Shown here piece by piece: positions 46,801 to 58,351 of a stretch of DNA of 64,000 nt. The notes below the pieces were generated by a model. The model was not told the DNA's origin and did not search any database. It worked only from the letters and a program-made list of their open reading frames with translations. Positions within the stretch are counted from its first letter, which is position 1; each line of letters begins with the position of its first letter. Source of the stretch: Polysphondylium violaceum (Eukaryota > Evosea > Eumycetozoa > Dictyosteliales > Dictyosteliaceae); assembly GCA_000277445.1 (NCBI GenBank), contig AJWJ01000023.1, positions 1 to 64,000 on the forward strand, read 5' to 3'. The position numbers were made by a program, and so were the translations under genes.

Positions 46801-48012
46801 GCCAAATGGAGTAGCTAAAAAGATTCAAATCCCATTGTATTTACAATACACCAATGTTGAAGGTAAAAGATCTTATAATAGTTATATGGATACAACAGAC
46901 GAGAAATTTGTTACAAAATTGAATATGGGTGCTTTCTATAATCCAAATACCAGTCAGCAAACCATTTATCCTATTTATGATGTTCATCCTAATGTTACTT
47001 TAAAATATCCAATTAAATTTGATTTTTCAACATTTGACATTTTCTCTAGTGTCCAAAAACCAATCATCAAAATCCTTACATCACCAGGTTCTCCAAAAAT
47101 TTCCAGCATTCAGCCATCTAAAATTATCAATTGGAAGACATACAAAGCTATCCTCTTTAATCCGACAAACGGTCAAGTTGTATCTGATACTGATAAATAC
47201 TATGCAACCTCTGCATTGGAACATTATTGGAGCTTTAAGTAAGTACCTTTGTATAACTTTCTTTTAAAGCTTATCCTTTATTAACCATTATTAATCCTGA
47301 TCATTAATTTAGTGGATGGAGTCAAAAATTAGGTCCAAATCCATCAACTAATGGATTTATTGTCAGTACAGGAAATTTAGTTTGTAGCCCATCATTAAAC
47401 GATCATCAATGTTTTGATGAAGTAGAGTTCTCATACAGAGGTGATCAACCAGATCCAAGTGCTACTAGACCAAATACCCCAAGAGACCCTAGCAAAGTTT
47501 CATCATTTAAAAAACAATTATCAGCTAACAATTTGGAACAAACTCGTTCTTGGTTCAGTTTTAGTGCACCAATTAGTCCAGAGTACCCCAAAGATGTCTT
47601 TTTCGCCGAAACAGTTGATCGTATTGGTATGAAACTTCGAATTATGTGGTTAAAGATATTTTATCCAGACACCCAAAATCCTTGGAAATTTGATATCCTT
47701 ACCTATCATCTCTTGAGTGATCCTGAGATAACAACAGTTGAAAAATCATGGAGTTATTTCCTCGACACAGTTACAATTTTTCCTAGTCCTATTGAGAAAC
47801 AAAATTCATTATTCTACAAGTTGGTCCCATTTGCTCAAAGTCCAGTCGCTAAACAACTTTTCTATTATCACAACTATAACTACAACGGTAATTACAAACT
47901 AAATCCACATTATTCGACATTTTGGAGACAAATATATGGCGATAGTCTTGATATTTTTTACACATTTGTCGACCCTGATGATGGCTCACGTCATAAGTAC
48001 CGTAATCAATAA
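40850..48012 (+). CDS. Secreted MACPF (perforin-like) multidomain protein, giant form
   Basis: Seven exons (40850-40907, 40986-41312, 41383-41688, 41748-42692, 42760-43107, 43164-47238, 47313-48012) give 2,252 residues; it looks whole. Exon 1 codes a signal peptide (MKSTQILSLFLIVLLIAFIG). About 900 residues of beta-rich extracellular sequence with sparse Cys follow, then one IPT/TIG-like module ('WSVITQEGGKFTIYGKRF'). From about residue 1,005 the order is that of the divergent paralogue: pectin-lyase-like region ('TIIDCQSY', 'SGITIKNCVGNKGGAL'), Cys repeats ('CGDSICQSTESC'), PA14-like region, 'CGDGICNEDPNEC', MACPF domain (about 1,530-1,800) with 'HGTHFYKKTYLGGKL' near 1,672, and a C-terminal domain ending in exon 7. 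No membrane anchor. Probably secreted; pore formation is inference from the family. Confidence 0.87.
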
Positions 48013-48094
48013 ATATATCTATAATTCATTATTGTGTGCAAATATTGAAAGCATTTTATTTTAAGATCTATAGGATCAATAAAAAGGGTTGAAT

Positions 48095-50220
48095 CTATCG
48101 AGATATCCAATGATCAGTGCCACCAGATTCTATTACTTTTTTGTGTAAATCTGATAAAATATATTTAACTTCAATGGATGAGGGTCTCATTGAAGGATTC
48201 TCTGCTGTACAACTTTTATAGAGATTTACAATTGGTTCCCACATAGTTGGCGTTTCTAAATCTGGAGATAGTTGAAGGACATAGTCTGGCAGCACTGGAT
48301 TGGAGAATGCGGGGTGAGATACATTCATATTCATGAGACAACTGGCATTGTTGAGCGAGAGGAAATCGTAGGTGAGAATACCAAAGCTATAGATATCATT
48401 TTGGAATGCAGTTTGGATGGATTGCGTGTCGATAGAGTCTACCTTTTTGAATGACTTGCTGATATCAAAATCTCCTATTTTGCAATGCTTGATTTCAAAA
48501 TCTGACAATGTGACAAAGATGTTGTTGGTCTTGAGATCACGATGTGCAATCCTGTGATTGTGGAGCGTGTCTAGTCCAATGGCAATCTGATAGAGATTCC
48601 ACACGATTTGAGCGTAGGTAAAGTAATAGGGGAATGTTTGGGGGCCTGTGGATATATTTGGCACCGATGTGTGGTACTCTTGCATGTGGAGCAGATAGTT
48701 TTTCAACATTTGATTTGAACCATTTCCATGTTTATCGCCGCACACTTTTCTGGCCTTGAGATATTTGTCTAGCGTGTGAGGAATGTATTCCATAAACAAC
48801 CTAATCTCAGAGTTTTTCACTATGGTGTGGCCGTGATAGGAGACAATATAGGGCGATTTTAATCTCTCGTGTAATTTAATCTCGTTCATCAGAGATTCCT
48901 GGTCTTCGGGCGTGCAGTCTTTCATTACCTTTACAGCATAAGTTCCACCTCTGAGTGGCCCTTTTTTTACCGTGCATCTATGAACCTTGGCCCCACTGCC
49001 ACCAATTCCCAACAACTCGTGTATACTGATATTCTCAGCAGCCCAAATATCCTGTGGATTGGTCAATTCACCTCCCAACTGACTATAATTCTTTTCAGTG
49101 TGAAAAGGTAACAGGAATTGAATACTTAATATAATTAATCCAGGGAATATCTCGCCTATCGCATAATACAACACCATATACACCTTGGCAACTACTGAAT
49201 CTTTATCAATATGAATGATTGAACTATTTGGTGATGGGTTAACTACAATCATAATTGCTCTAATTACCATACAAATGATTAAACCTAAATGTATAATATT
49301 TAACTGATGGTGAAATAATTAGTAATCTATACCCATATATGTATTTGCATATATATCTTACTTTAATCCCAAATAAATCTTTAAATCTAAGATAAGTTTT
49401 CCAACCAACATAACAATGTGCAGAGATTAATAATAATAAACAAAAAAAATAAAAATAATCGATAACAGTGTAAATGGCAGCTTGGCCATTTCTTTCGATA
49501 GGTGCTATTTTACCACCATTGCCCTCACCCAATAGAGTACCAGTGGTTGTTGTTGTGCCAGTGATAGTATCGTATTCTAAATAATTTATAGCTTGATCTA
49601 TTGTAATTGTTGATCCTGTTGTACTCGTACTATATAATAATGATGCACCTGTTGTCGTCGTCGTTGTAGTTGTTGCATTTGGTATTGAAAAAGAGGAAGC
49701 ATTACCTACTAATTTCTGTGCCACACCAAACATTAAAAACATACCAAAATACATCACCAAGTTGTATCCAATTAAAATATTTGTACCTATTCTAAGTTTG
49801 TTGCTATTACTAATATCCTTTTTACTATTGGATAAAAGATAATAATCATCACCTGGTAAAAATTGTACCCTATAGAAAATTGTAAATCTATTAATATTTA
49901 AAAATCTAAAAAGATATAGATTTATAAGAATTAGATATATACATTTGTAAAGCTAATAGACCACCATAGGAAATAAACAATAGTGAAGGAAAGTTACTGT
50001 AAAACTCTCCACCTTCCAAAACCTCTATCATACCCCATGTTATAATGAGACAACGACAGAGACATTGGAGAATAAATAAACTATAGAATAAAATTTTAAT
50101 TGAATTCCAAGATGCCTTATGTTTAATGAGCTCAACCAACCCAGAGCACATCGCCAATAGCCCCATTACTATATAACTACATAACAATACCAACGGTGAT
50201 GCTATTTCCGTAGCGCCCAT
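48095..50220 (-). CDS. Seven-transmembrane receptor fused to a protein kinase (7TMK1-like)
   Basis: Three exons, 50220-49943, 49869-49362 and 49303-48095, give 664 residues. Residues 1-330 contain about seven hydrophobic helices with a Thr/Ser-rich extracellular loop; the layout fits the dictyostelid 7TM-kinase fusions (7TMK1). From about residue 354 there is a kinase domain: Gly loop 'GIGGSGAKV', 'YAVKVMKD' with the ATP-binding Lys, an aC Glu in 'LMNEIKLHE', and the catalytic loop 'HRDLKTNN'. Two features are abnormal: the DFG triad reads Asp-Phe-Asp, and the activation segment is short, passing to 'NDIYSFGIL' with no Gly-Thr-x-x-x-x-Ala-Pro-Glu. I found no intron or frame change there that would supply the missing part. 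It may be a receptor pseudokinase or a kinase with unusual control. Ligand unknown. Confidence 0.85.
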
Positions 50221-51030
50221 CTTTTATATAATCGTGTATGTGTATATTTTGTGTGTGTCAATATTTAATATTATACATCTACTATATCTAATTGTATGTA
50301 TCTCTTTGTTGAATTCCAACATCAATAGTAGTAGTGAATGTAAAATAAAATATAAATAAAATATAAATAAAATGTTGTCTGCTGGTAGTGGTGGGTGTGT
50401 TTGTGTTGTATACACTCTCCTCTGTTGTGATCTATATTCTGCTGCTGATGATGACGTTTAAATCTATTTTTGTGATTTATGTGGGGTGTGTGAAAAATAG
50501 AAAAAAAAAACTACTGTTGATTTAGTGTGGTATTGGAGTGAGTGAAAGAGAGTAGAATTTTGATTGAGGTCAGAAACTAACTAAATAAATATATTCATAT
50601 ACACAATGAGTGAATGAGAGTGTGTGAATGGGTGAGTGTATATGCTACAATTATAGACTAATTTGATAAATATAGAAATAGAATTTATAAATTCTGTAAA
50701 AGAAACCAATCAAAACCACCCACCTTTCATCAACACAAAAAAACATAACAGCAAATATTTCGATATTTTCGAATTTTTTATTTTTGAATTTTTTTGAATT
50801 TTTTACAATTTTTTTTTGATCAAAGAATCCTGATAAAATGAGACTTTTTTGGGTGTGAAATTGAATCCTCCCAGGCATTTCTCAAGAAATGAAATTGGTC
50901 AAGAATGTTTCAATGTAAATTGCCACTTTGTGAACCTCATCAAAGAATACACCACATGGGACCACAATAACATAGGGGGCTAATAATTATTGGAGAATAT
51001 CACATTTTTTTATTTGTTTACAGTTACTAT
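50221..51030. other. Intergenic region upstream of the 7TM-kinase gene
   Basis: About 810 bases. Contains gtgtgt/atgt-rich stretches (50230-50640) that could include the promoter of the receptor kinase, and the 3' flank of NPRL3. Short open frames show no family resemblance. Confidence 0.6.
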
Positions 51031-53148
51031 TTAAAGGCCTTGAAAATTTGTTTTATCATTTCCTTCGTGGACCACTTGGACTAAAAAGTTTTTATACTTT
51101 TTGAGGATTTTGTTGAGTTCATCACGAGAGATGTTTTCACGCCACATGATTTCTTCGAGGTGGTGGAGGCCCCGGAAATAGGGGCTGAGGCGCTTAAAGA
51201 GTTGAAAGAGTTTGGTGTTGTCGTCAATATTTTCAAAGAGTGACATTTCTTGTGGGGTGAGGTGGGAGGGCATGAGGGGGAAGGGGGTGGTCGGGTAGAG
51301 GAGGGGGGAGGCGTCAGAGCCCGTATTGCTGCCGGCGTTGCTGGAGCTTCCAGAGGGCGTCGCAAAGGCGGGATTGGAGGAGGGCGTGTGGATCATGAGG
51401 TGGATGTAGGTGGAGAGCTGCACAATGAGGTCGTGCTGCAGCAGCCAGCCGACGACCGCCAGGAACGTGGTGTGGTACTGCGATGAGGGGATCTTGGAGA
51501 TGTGCTCGGCGAGCGGGCGCGCTGTCGAGAAGCGCTGCAGGATGTCGTACAGCTTGAAGTCGGGAAACAGCACAGAGAATGTCTGGCTCAGCGTAGCATA
51601 GTTTACCTGCGATCGCGGGGTGAGGATGTAAAAGTTGTTTTTGGTCATCATGTTGATGATACGCGCCTTTTTCCAGTGGACCAGGTGCGAGGCCAACCGG
51701 TAGATCTGGGCCAGGGTGAGGTCGGTCTCGAGCTGGAGATCACGGAAGCTTTTGGTGGGCTTGGCCGCCTCGAGCAGCTTGATCAGTGCCGGCGAGGTGT
51801 CGTACGAGGGCAGTTGGATCGAGTCCTCGCCTGTGAATATCAGCAGTGCGTGGTAGGGTCGCAACGGGTAGATTGGGTAGCTGTCGGGGTTTGAGACGTT
51901 GAGGTGCAGTCCTATCCACCCGTTGACACGCAAGCTCACGCTGCCACGATCCTTGATGCCGTGATAGATCTCTTTGATCTCTCGAGCGAGTTTGCTAACA
52001 CTGAGGATACGTTCGGTGAGCACATGATGGTTGGGTTTCGTGTTGGGCATCGCACTACTACTGCCGCTATTCTCTATTTGTGTCTGTTCAGTCAGCCATT
52101 GTTCACGAATGGCCAGCATGTCGTGCACTTGTTTGGCAATATAATTACATCTTTGTTGTTCATGTTTAATTGCTGCGGCCAATTGCATCGATATCCTTTT
52201 AACACTGTCCAACAGCTTGTTTCTATACACATCTCCACTCGTTGACGACAACACAAACACAATATTAAACAATGTTATTTCCTCATGTTGATGTTGTTTC
52301 TTTTCTTCTATATTCTTTTTATTTCTTGTCGATTGATTCTTTGGTCTATCTTCTCCACAGTTCTTTTTGCTATTGTTGATCTGAGAAGACGATGTTCTAA
52401 TTGTATTACTACTTGGTGAGTCTGTATTGCTATTGCTATCATCGTTGTTTTCGTCATCATTCTCTCCTGTTGTTGAAGAAGTAGTCGAACTCTGACTATG
52501 TCTAATCGATGATTCATTCTCATTGCCCACACTATCACTACTCTTGTTGTTGTTGCTGTTGTTATTGCTATTGCTATTACTATTACTACTGCTACCATCA
52601 CTATTCTTTTCACTATGATGATTATGATCCTTTTTCTCATCCTCTTCTAAATCTTCGTTTGTCAGATTGGTCGGATGGCCAATGAACGTCGTGTTTTCTA
52701 TCGTCAGTTCAAATGACTGATCACAGAGTCTTTGCTTGGGTGTGAGGATGGGCGTGATTACGACCGAGGGCAGATTATAGATGGTAAACTTCTCCTTTAT
52801 GGCACCACCAGCCGTACTGGTGCCTGTGTCAGTCTGACTGTTTTCCGTCTCGACGCTGGCACCTTTGTTGCTGCCCGGCTGATTCGGGTTGAGTGTCGTG
52901 AGCGGATGCTGCTGCTTAAATGCCATCAACGTCTCGTCAGACACCTTGGTTCTGCTGACAGTGGGATACCTGAATATCAGCTTATCGCCACCAATCGACG
53001 TGTGCACAACGAGAATAATACCCAATATATTGTTCTTTACAATCTCGTTGTCATACAGGCCTCCATCGCCGCCGCCCCCATTCCTATTGAACGGTATGTC
53101 GGCATCTTTGTAAAACCCACTATTGTTTCCGTTGCTTGTATTATCCAT
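51031..53148 (-). CDS. nprl3: GATOR1 subunit NPRL3 (nitrogen permease regulator 3-like)
   Basis: Single exon, 705 residues. After an Asn/Gly-rich start comes the NPR3 longin strand 'ILGIILVVHTSIGGDKLIFRYP', then a long Ser/Asn/Asp low-complexity insert (about residues 160-280). The conserved part resumes with 'LFNIVFVLSS', 'NYIAKQVHDMLAIREQ', 'LHLNVSNPD.YPIYPLRPYHALLIF' and the winged-helix region 'LTLAQIYRLASHLVHWKKARIINM', and ends in 'RDELNKILKKYKNFLVQVVHEG', as in human NPRL3. With DEPDC5 and NPRL2 it forms the GAP that turns off Rag GTPases and TORC1 when amino acids are scarce. Codon use changes sharply: the 3' third (51,240-51,960) is far more GC-rich than the rest. Confidence 0.93.
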   Translation of the reverse strand: MDNTSNGNNSGFYKDADIPFNRNGGGGDGGLYDNEIVKNNILGIILVVHTSIGGDKLIFRYPTVSRTKVSDETLMAFKQQHPLTTLNPNQPGSNKGASVETENSQTDTGTSTAGGAIKEKFTIYNLPSVVITPILTPKQRLCDQSFELTIENTTFIGHPTNLTNEDLEEDEKKDHNHHSEKNSDGSSSNSNSNSNNNSNNNKSSDSVGNENESSIRHSQSSTTSSTTGENDDENNDDSNSNTDSPSSNTIRTSSSQINNSKKNCGEDRPKNQSTRNKKNIEEKKQHQHEEITLFNIVFVLSSTSGDVYRNKLLDSVKRISMQLAAAIKHEQQRCNYIAKQVHDMLAIREQWLTEQTQIENSGSSSAMPNTKPNHHVLTERILSVSKLAREIKEIYHGIKDRGSVSLRVNGWIGLHLNVSNPDSYPIYPLRPYHALLIFTGEDSIQLPSYDTSPALIKLLEAAKPTKSFRDLQLETDLTLAQIYRLASHLVHWKKARIINMMTKNNFYILTPRSQVNYATLSQTFSVLFPDFKLYDILQRFSTARPLAEHISKIPSSQYHTTFLAVVGWLLQHDLIVQLSTYIHLMIHTPSSNPAFATPSGSSSNAGSNTGSDASPLLYPTTPFPLMPSHLTPQEMSLFENIDDNTKLFQLFKRLSPYFRGLHHLEEIMWRENISRDELNKILKKYKNFLVQVVHEGNDKTNFQGL
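51252..51312 (+). other. G-run cluster with G-quadruplex potential
   Basis: Within the NPRL3 coding region the plus strand (template strand of the gene) has G-runs of 3-6 separated by 1-7 bases, at about 51253-51310. This satisfies the G3+N1-7 four-run pattern. It is exceptional against the AT-rich window. Confidence 0.6.
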
Positions 53149-53683
53149 GCTATTATCTATTTATATCTCTTCTATTCTGTGGTGTATGCTGCTATGCTAT
53201 GGCTATTAATCAATCATACTCTACTCTAAATGCACCCGCGATGCAATAATTATTATTTGTTGATTACAACTACCAAAAATGGTGTTTGATGGGCTAAAAT
53301 GAAAAAAATAAAAAAATTTGTTAAAAAAAAAAAAAAGAATTAGATTGCACCTACTGTATAAGTTTTACCTGATTTAATAACTAAGTTTTTTACTTCTTTT
53401 CTTCCTGTCCAAACACTCTCATTACCCCCAATTGTGACGAGACCTATAAAATGTATGCATAATGATTTTTCCTCCGCTTTTAGTAAAAATTCTTAAGGCC
53501 CCCCTTTTAAAGAACATATTTTTATTTCAGATATAAACCGAGATATTTTTTTTAAATAAACGGACTGGTGCTGGTTGTAAAAAAGAAAAAAAAAAAATTG
53601 TGCATATTTCTCAATTTTTAGATGAGCCCTTATGAACAAGTAAATTAGACTTTGTTAGGGACGAGTCAGTGAATTGAGATGAA
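53149..53683. other. Divergent intergenic region
   Basis: About 535 bases between the start of NPRL3 and the first lectin/IPT gene. AT-rich with poly(A) runs at 53320-53336 and 53580-53598. No gene seen. Confidence 0.6.
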
Positions 53684-56600
53684 ATGAAAGGTTTTTGTAT
53701 TTTTGTTGTTGTTTTATTGCTTGGATTAGTCCAAACGTAACAATTAACGCTAGTACTTAATCAAGAAAATGGGCATTACTACGCATATTCAAACACTAAA
53801 GCAAACTACCAAGATTCTGTAAATGTTTGTCAAACATACACACCTCCTGACGGATTTACAGGGTAAATATATGTAGATTATTGATTTCATTGATTAAAAC
53901 ACACATTAACATTTGATATAGATATCTAGTTACAGTGACATCAAAAGATGAGCATGATTGGATAGGGAGTCACCTTGGCGCAATCTCTACCATTTGGATA
54001 GCAGGTTCCGATTTGGGTGATAGAGGAAATTGGACATACAACGTAGGTCCTGAAAAAGGTCAAATATTGTATGATTTGTACTCAGAGAGAACATACACTT
54101 TTACAAATTTCCCATACACTGAACCGAATTTAGAGGTTGGTGAAAATTATCTTATATCTATTCCAAATTCAAAAGATGGATGGAACAATGTCGTTGCCTC
54201 AACACAATCAAATTATATATGTGAATTTTCACCAATAGATGAACCATTTATACCCACGGTGCATTCAGAAGGTGATATGGTGACTGTTAATGTCAATGGA
54301 TATGACATTTCAACACTTGAAATTAAATTCACATCTGCATCCCAACCAAACTTCAACTGCCAAAATATTAAAAAAGTTGGTGAAAACACAATCACACGTC
54401 AGGTTCCATCAGGCACTGGTAAATATAGCTACACTCTTTCAGATAAAGTTAAATCAAGCAAATCTGTTCCATGGCAATATCATCCTCCTCATATATCAAT
54501 GATTGGGCTGTCTCTTGAAACTGTAACTCTTGTTGGCGATAATTTTGGTAACGATGTATCAAAAATTCAAATCACATTTGATGTTACTGGCACAAATACA
54601 GAGTGCAATAATATAAATATAATAATACCCTTCAAACAGATGACTTGCAGTCTAAAACTTTTACCAAAGATACTTCCATTTCAAGTAGTTGTAAATTCAA
54701 TATCTTCACGATATAATAAGACATCACTTTATCATTTTGACTCTAAATCAATTTTTCTTATTCCCATTACATAGCTCCAAAATATTCAATAATGCTAGAC
54801 TATTCCAAACAAACAAAAGTTGATGGAAATACTGGTTATCTTTCATCATTTGATAATGAAGCTGAATTTATATTTATCAAACAATACTACCCATTAACAT
54901 TTCCATGGTACATTTCTTTAGGTGTAAAGGTAGCAACTTTAGAACCACCTGATTATTATTATACAGCAGGTCCAAGGAATGGGAAAAACGACAATAATTT
55001 TTATAACTCGGGTCTTGGGATCAATCCTGAATGGATGAGAGAAGAGTCTTATGTTACTATGAATTTTGAAGATAGGGCAATAATTACTAGGACGATAGAA
55101 GATTCTGGTTTAGATATTTATGGTGGTCTTATCGAGTTTGGTGGATATCTTCCAACAGTCAGAAATTACCAAACACCTTATTTAATTAATACTGATGGGG
55201 GAACTATCTTTGTTCAACTTAATAACTTTGGTACATCATTATCAACAACTTTAGTTCAAACCACAAATCTTTTATCCTTTTCAATTAGTTATTATAAAGG
55301 TGGCATTAGTATGACCATAAGTCATGTGGATTTAGTTGCACAAAAAATTCCAATCAAAATTATCATTGACAAAGTTGAAGCAACACCTTCCATCTATTAT
55401 GATAGAAGTCATCCATCTATTACAAATATTAAACCATCAATAGATACTGCTGGTGGTGTAATTACAATTACTGGCGAAAGCTTATTCAATCAAGAATCTG
55501 CCATCGCCGTTAAAGGAATTGTTTGTAATGATATTCAATTTACCACCCCACACAAACAATTTACATGTAGTATTGGTCCAGGAGCTGGAATGAAATCAAT
55601 ATCAATAGATGTCGGTGGAAAAGTTTCAAACACTTTTGATTACAATTATCAATATCCAACAATTACATCAATACCACCTATTCCAACAAGTGGCGGTATT
55701 GTAACAATTCAAGGTACAAACTTTGGTATTGATAAAAATGATCTATCAATTGATTTATGTACAAATTTTGAAATTATAACACCACATACCACAATTACCT
55801 GTGAGTTTAATCAAGGACAAGGTGATTTATCAGTTATACTTACAATCGGTACCTATTCAACACCACCATTCAACACACGTTATCAATATCCAACTATTAG
55901 TAATATTGTTCAAACAAATGGTGATATTGATATCATTGGTGATAACTTTGGATGGGATCAAAGTAAATCAATTATTAAAATGGACAATGATTTGGTTATT
56001 GGTTCTTCATGTACACTTGTCAGCAATACAAATATCAAATGTAATAATTTAGCATCTGTGTATGGTCCATTTTCAATCAGTAATGACAAAGGTGTTAATT
56101 TTGGTACAACATACAAATACGATTTAAAACCATACATTACAAGTACCTTTGAGGGTGTCTGCTCTAATCCTCAAGAAAAATTAACATTGAAAATTTTATA
56201 TATGGTATCAAAGAGTTCAACATTTAAAATCAAATATGGTGGACAATACTTTCAAGTAAATGTTTTGGATTCACTTACATCTGAATTTATTGTTCCCGAT
56301 GGTAGTGGTGTTGTGCCTCTTCAATTCGAAATCGACAATACTCGTTTATCAAATGAAATATCAATTTCATATTGTCCAACAGTAATTAAATCAATTGATT
56401 TTAATATCCGTACTAGAAAATACGAAATTACTGGCACAGGATTTAGTTCAAATTCAAACAAAGGTTTAATCACAAGTACCAATGGTTTATCAAAACTCAA
56501 TTTGCAAGTGGACCAATTTAACAGTACATTTATCTCTATTGGATTACCAATGGATGCAAAGTCTGGTTTGGTTATGATAGATACTTCCTATCAACTATCA

Positions 56601-57191
56601 AATAAAGTATGGATAAATATCACACCAGAGATTGAAAGTGCAAGTAATCCCCTTGAGCAAGGATCACCAATCACCATCACTGGCAAATATTTCAAAACTG
56701 TAGATATCGATGGTAATAATATTGGATTAGAATTCTCTCTAAATGGTAATAAATTACCTTGTCAAGCAGGCTCAAATGAGACAAGTGTAGTATGCCAAGT
56801 GCCTCCAGGCAGTGGTAAAATAACTATTAATGCAAAATCTAGTTCAGCAAAAAATGGTGAATCTGATAGCACAGATTTAACATTAACTTATATTAAATCT
56901 CCAAACAACAATAGTAATAATAGTGATAGCAACAACAATAATAATAATAATAATAATAGTCATAGTGATGGTACTAATAACAATAGTAGTACTAGTAATA
57001 TAAACAACAGCAACTATAACTTATGGAAATTAAAAGCACCACTTATTGTAGTTAGCTGTTTTGTAGGTGTTGGTCTATCAGTAGGGTTCATTATCTTCCT
57101 CAGAAGCAAAGCAGCCTCTGACTTTCTCAATAGATTTAGATCTCGTAGATCCAGAATGCACAGAAATGAAGATTCTTTTGAGCTAATGTAA
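53684..57191 (+). pseudogene. C-type lectin/IPT-TIG surface protein, copy 1 (probably disabled)
   Basis: Paralogue of the intact gene at 59018-62600, with the same intron (donor 53863, acceptor 53921, phase 2). Layout: signal-peptide-like start (MKGFCIFVVVLLLGLVQT), a C-type lectin-like domain ('TPPDGFTGYLVTVTSKDE', 'IWIAGSDLGDRGNWTYNVGPEKGQ', Cys-Glu-Phe end), six to eight IPT/TIG modules, an Asn/Ser-rich stalk, a transmembrane helix near 57040-57105 and a short basic tail ending Glu-Leu-Met. Two lesions are visible. Codon 19 is TAA (53738-53740). Near 54772-54791 a TAG stands where the paralogue has CAG, and the stretch is one base shorter than in the paralogue. An intron over the second site (acceptor at 54774) would also restore the frame, but the first stop has no such escape. 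Long open frames elsewhere suggest recent decay or a sequencing error. Confidence 0.65.
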
Positions 57192-57468
57192 AATAGCTCC
57201 TTAGTTTTAATAGTCATAATCATAAATCTCTTTTATTTTAATTCAAATAAATTTCACTCGTATTAGTGTTGTACCGAAAGGCTTTTTATGATCGCGGACC
57301 ATCAATTGACCTTTTTCTCAACCTACATTGAATGTCCAATTTCCCACACCTTCTATCTAAATCAAAATGAACACCAAATTGGCAAGTGTTAGCCCAATTG
57401 TATCATCCAATGATGTGATAGTAAATATCTAAAATAAAAAATATAAAATCTTTTTTGTATAATTTATT
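57192..57468. other. Intergenic region before the lectin relic
   Basis: AT-rich 3' flank of copy 1. A short match to gene 2 ('tttttatgatcgcg', near 57285) hints at more eroded family sequence, but it is too short to be sure. Confidence 0.4.
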
Positions 57469-57601
57469 GGTAGATCATACACTTTTACACATTTTATAAT
57501 GAATGAACTTCAAGTTTAATAGATGATGAAAATTATCTTTATATTTAATATGAAAAAGGGTTGAGAAATACTCTTGAATCATCAGAAAAAACTTTTGTTT
57601 A
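57469..57601 (+). pseudogene. Lectin-domain relic, left part
   Basis: About 133 bases closely matching the end of the lectin-like domain of the intact gene (59427-59561), including the words for 'RSYTFTHF', 'SLIDGENYLYI' and 'RNTLES.EKTFV', with several small insertions or deletions and stops. Its next expected segment appears after a 0.9-kb interruption, at 58537. Confidence 0.85.
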
Positions 57602-57788
57602 GAGGAAATATTGTGACAAATGCTATAAAAGCTTTTATTAAAAGTGCTAATAGATATATGGACTTGAATTTTTGAGGAGAAAATTCTTCTTTTCATCTTC
57701 ATCCGAGTTATATTCATCCGATTCATCTTCTTTTAATTCATCTTCATTCCAATTGATCTTTGTAGTTTGAGTATTTCACAACTAATTT

Positions 57789-58351
57789 TTAATCTTGTGC
57801 TGGAATGACTACTATACCTCGGAAACTTTGTTTATTGTATTTTTTACAGTATAGTTCTAGAAGAGCAGCATTACAGAAATTTAAAGTACACCCACTAATA
57901 TCCTGAGGGGAAAGAGCATCAATTGCAACGCTTTCTAATCTTTCTACGACTTGGTCAATAATTAACGGACTCAAGGGGTACTTTTGTGGCTCATCTTGAA
58001 TAGCATAGAGCTGGTATGAATGACTCTGGGAAACATTCCTTTTGAATGGCACACCGATGTTGAGATCTGGATGGGCTTTTAAGCGGGGATATTTTCCCCT
58101 TTTGGAAGGTCCTTTAAGAAAACAATCAATTGTTGGTTGATCAGAATAGATGACACGTGTGTTACACCCGTTGGCTCCATGTTGTAATTGATAACCTCTC
58201 TCAATAAGCAAAAATTTAAGACAACATTCTGGGCAAGTGATCTCAAAATCTATTTGGATATTACAATATATCTGGAAATCAATACTATCTTGAGTCTGTC
58301 CAGAGTCTGGGTAATGAACCAATACTCTGGGGTAGTTTATGTGGGAATGCA
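57789..58351 (-). CDS. Unknown Cys-containing protein lying inside the lectin relic
   Basis: An open exon from an acceptor at 58352 (TTCCTTAG) to a stop at 57789. The first codon is completed by one base from an upstream exon; if that base is A the protein starts Met-His-Ser-His and has 187 residues, for example from a donor GTAGGTATAC near 58411, but the true first exon is unresolved. It reads 'YPRVLVHYPDSGQTQ', then 'CNIQIDFEITCPECC' (possible metal-binding Cys cluster), 'HGANGCNTRVIYS', and a C-terminal 'LSPQDISGCTLNFCNAALLELYC'. I do not recognise a family. It sits on the opposite strand between two halves of a pseudogene, so it arrived by insertion or rearrangement. Confidence 0.55.

Noticed and set aside
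54740-54795. A real intron in lectin/IPT copy 1 instead of a frame change
   Set aside because: An acceptor at 54774 would fit the frame, but the intact paralogue has no intron there and the aligned stretch is simply one base shorter; left open only as an alternative.
57475-57726. Acidic or basic short frames beside the inserted gene as an additional exon
   Set aside because: Stops lie close upstream in the acidic frame and part of the stretch is lectin relic, so no exon is supported.
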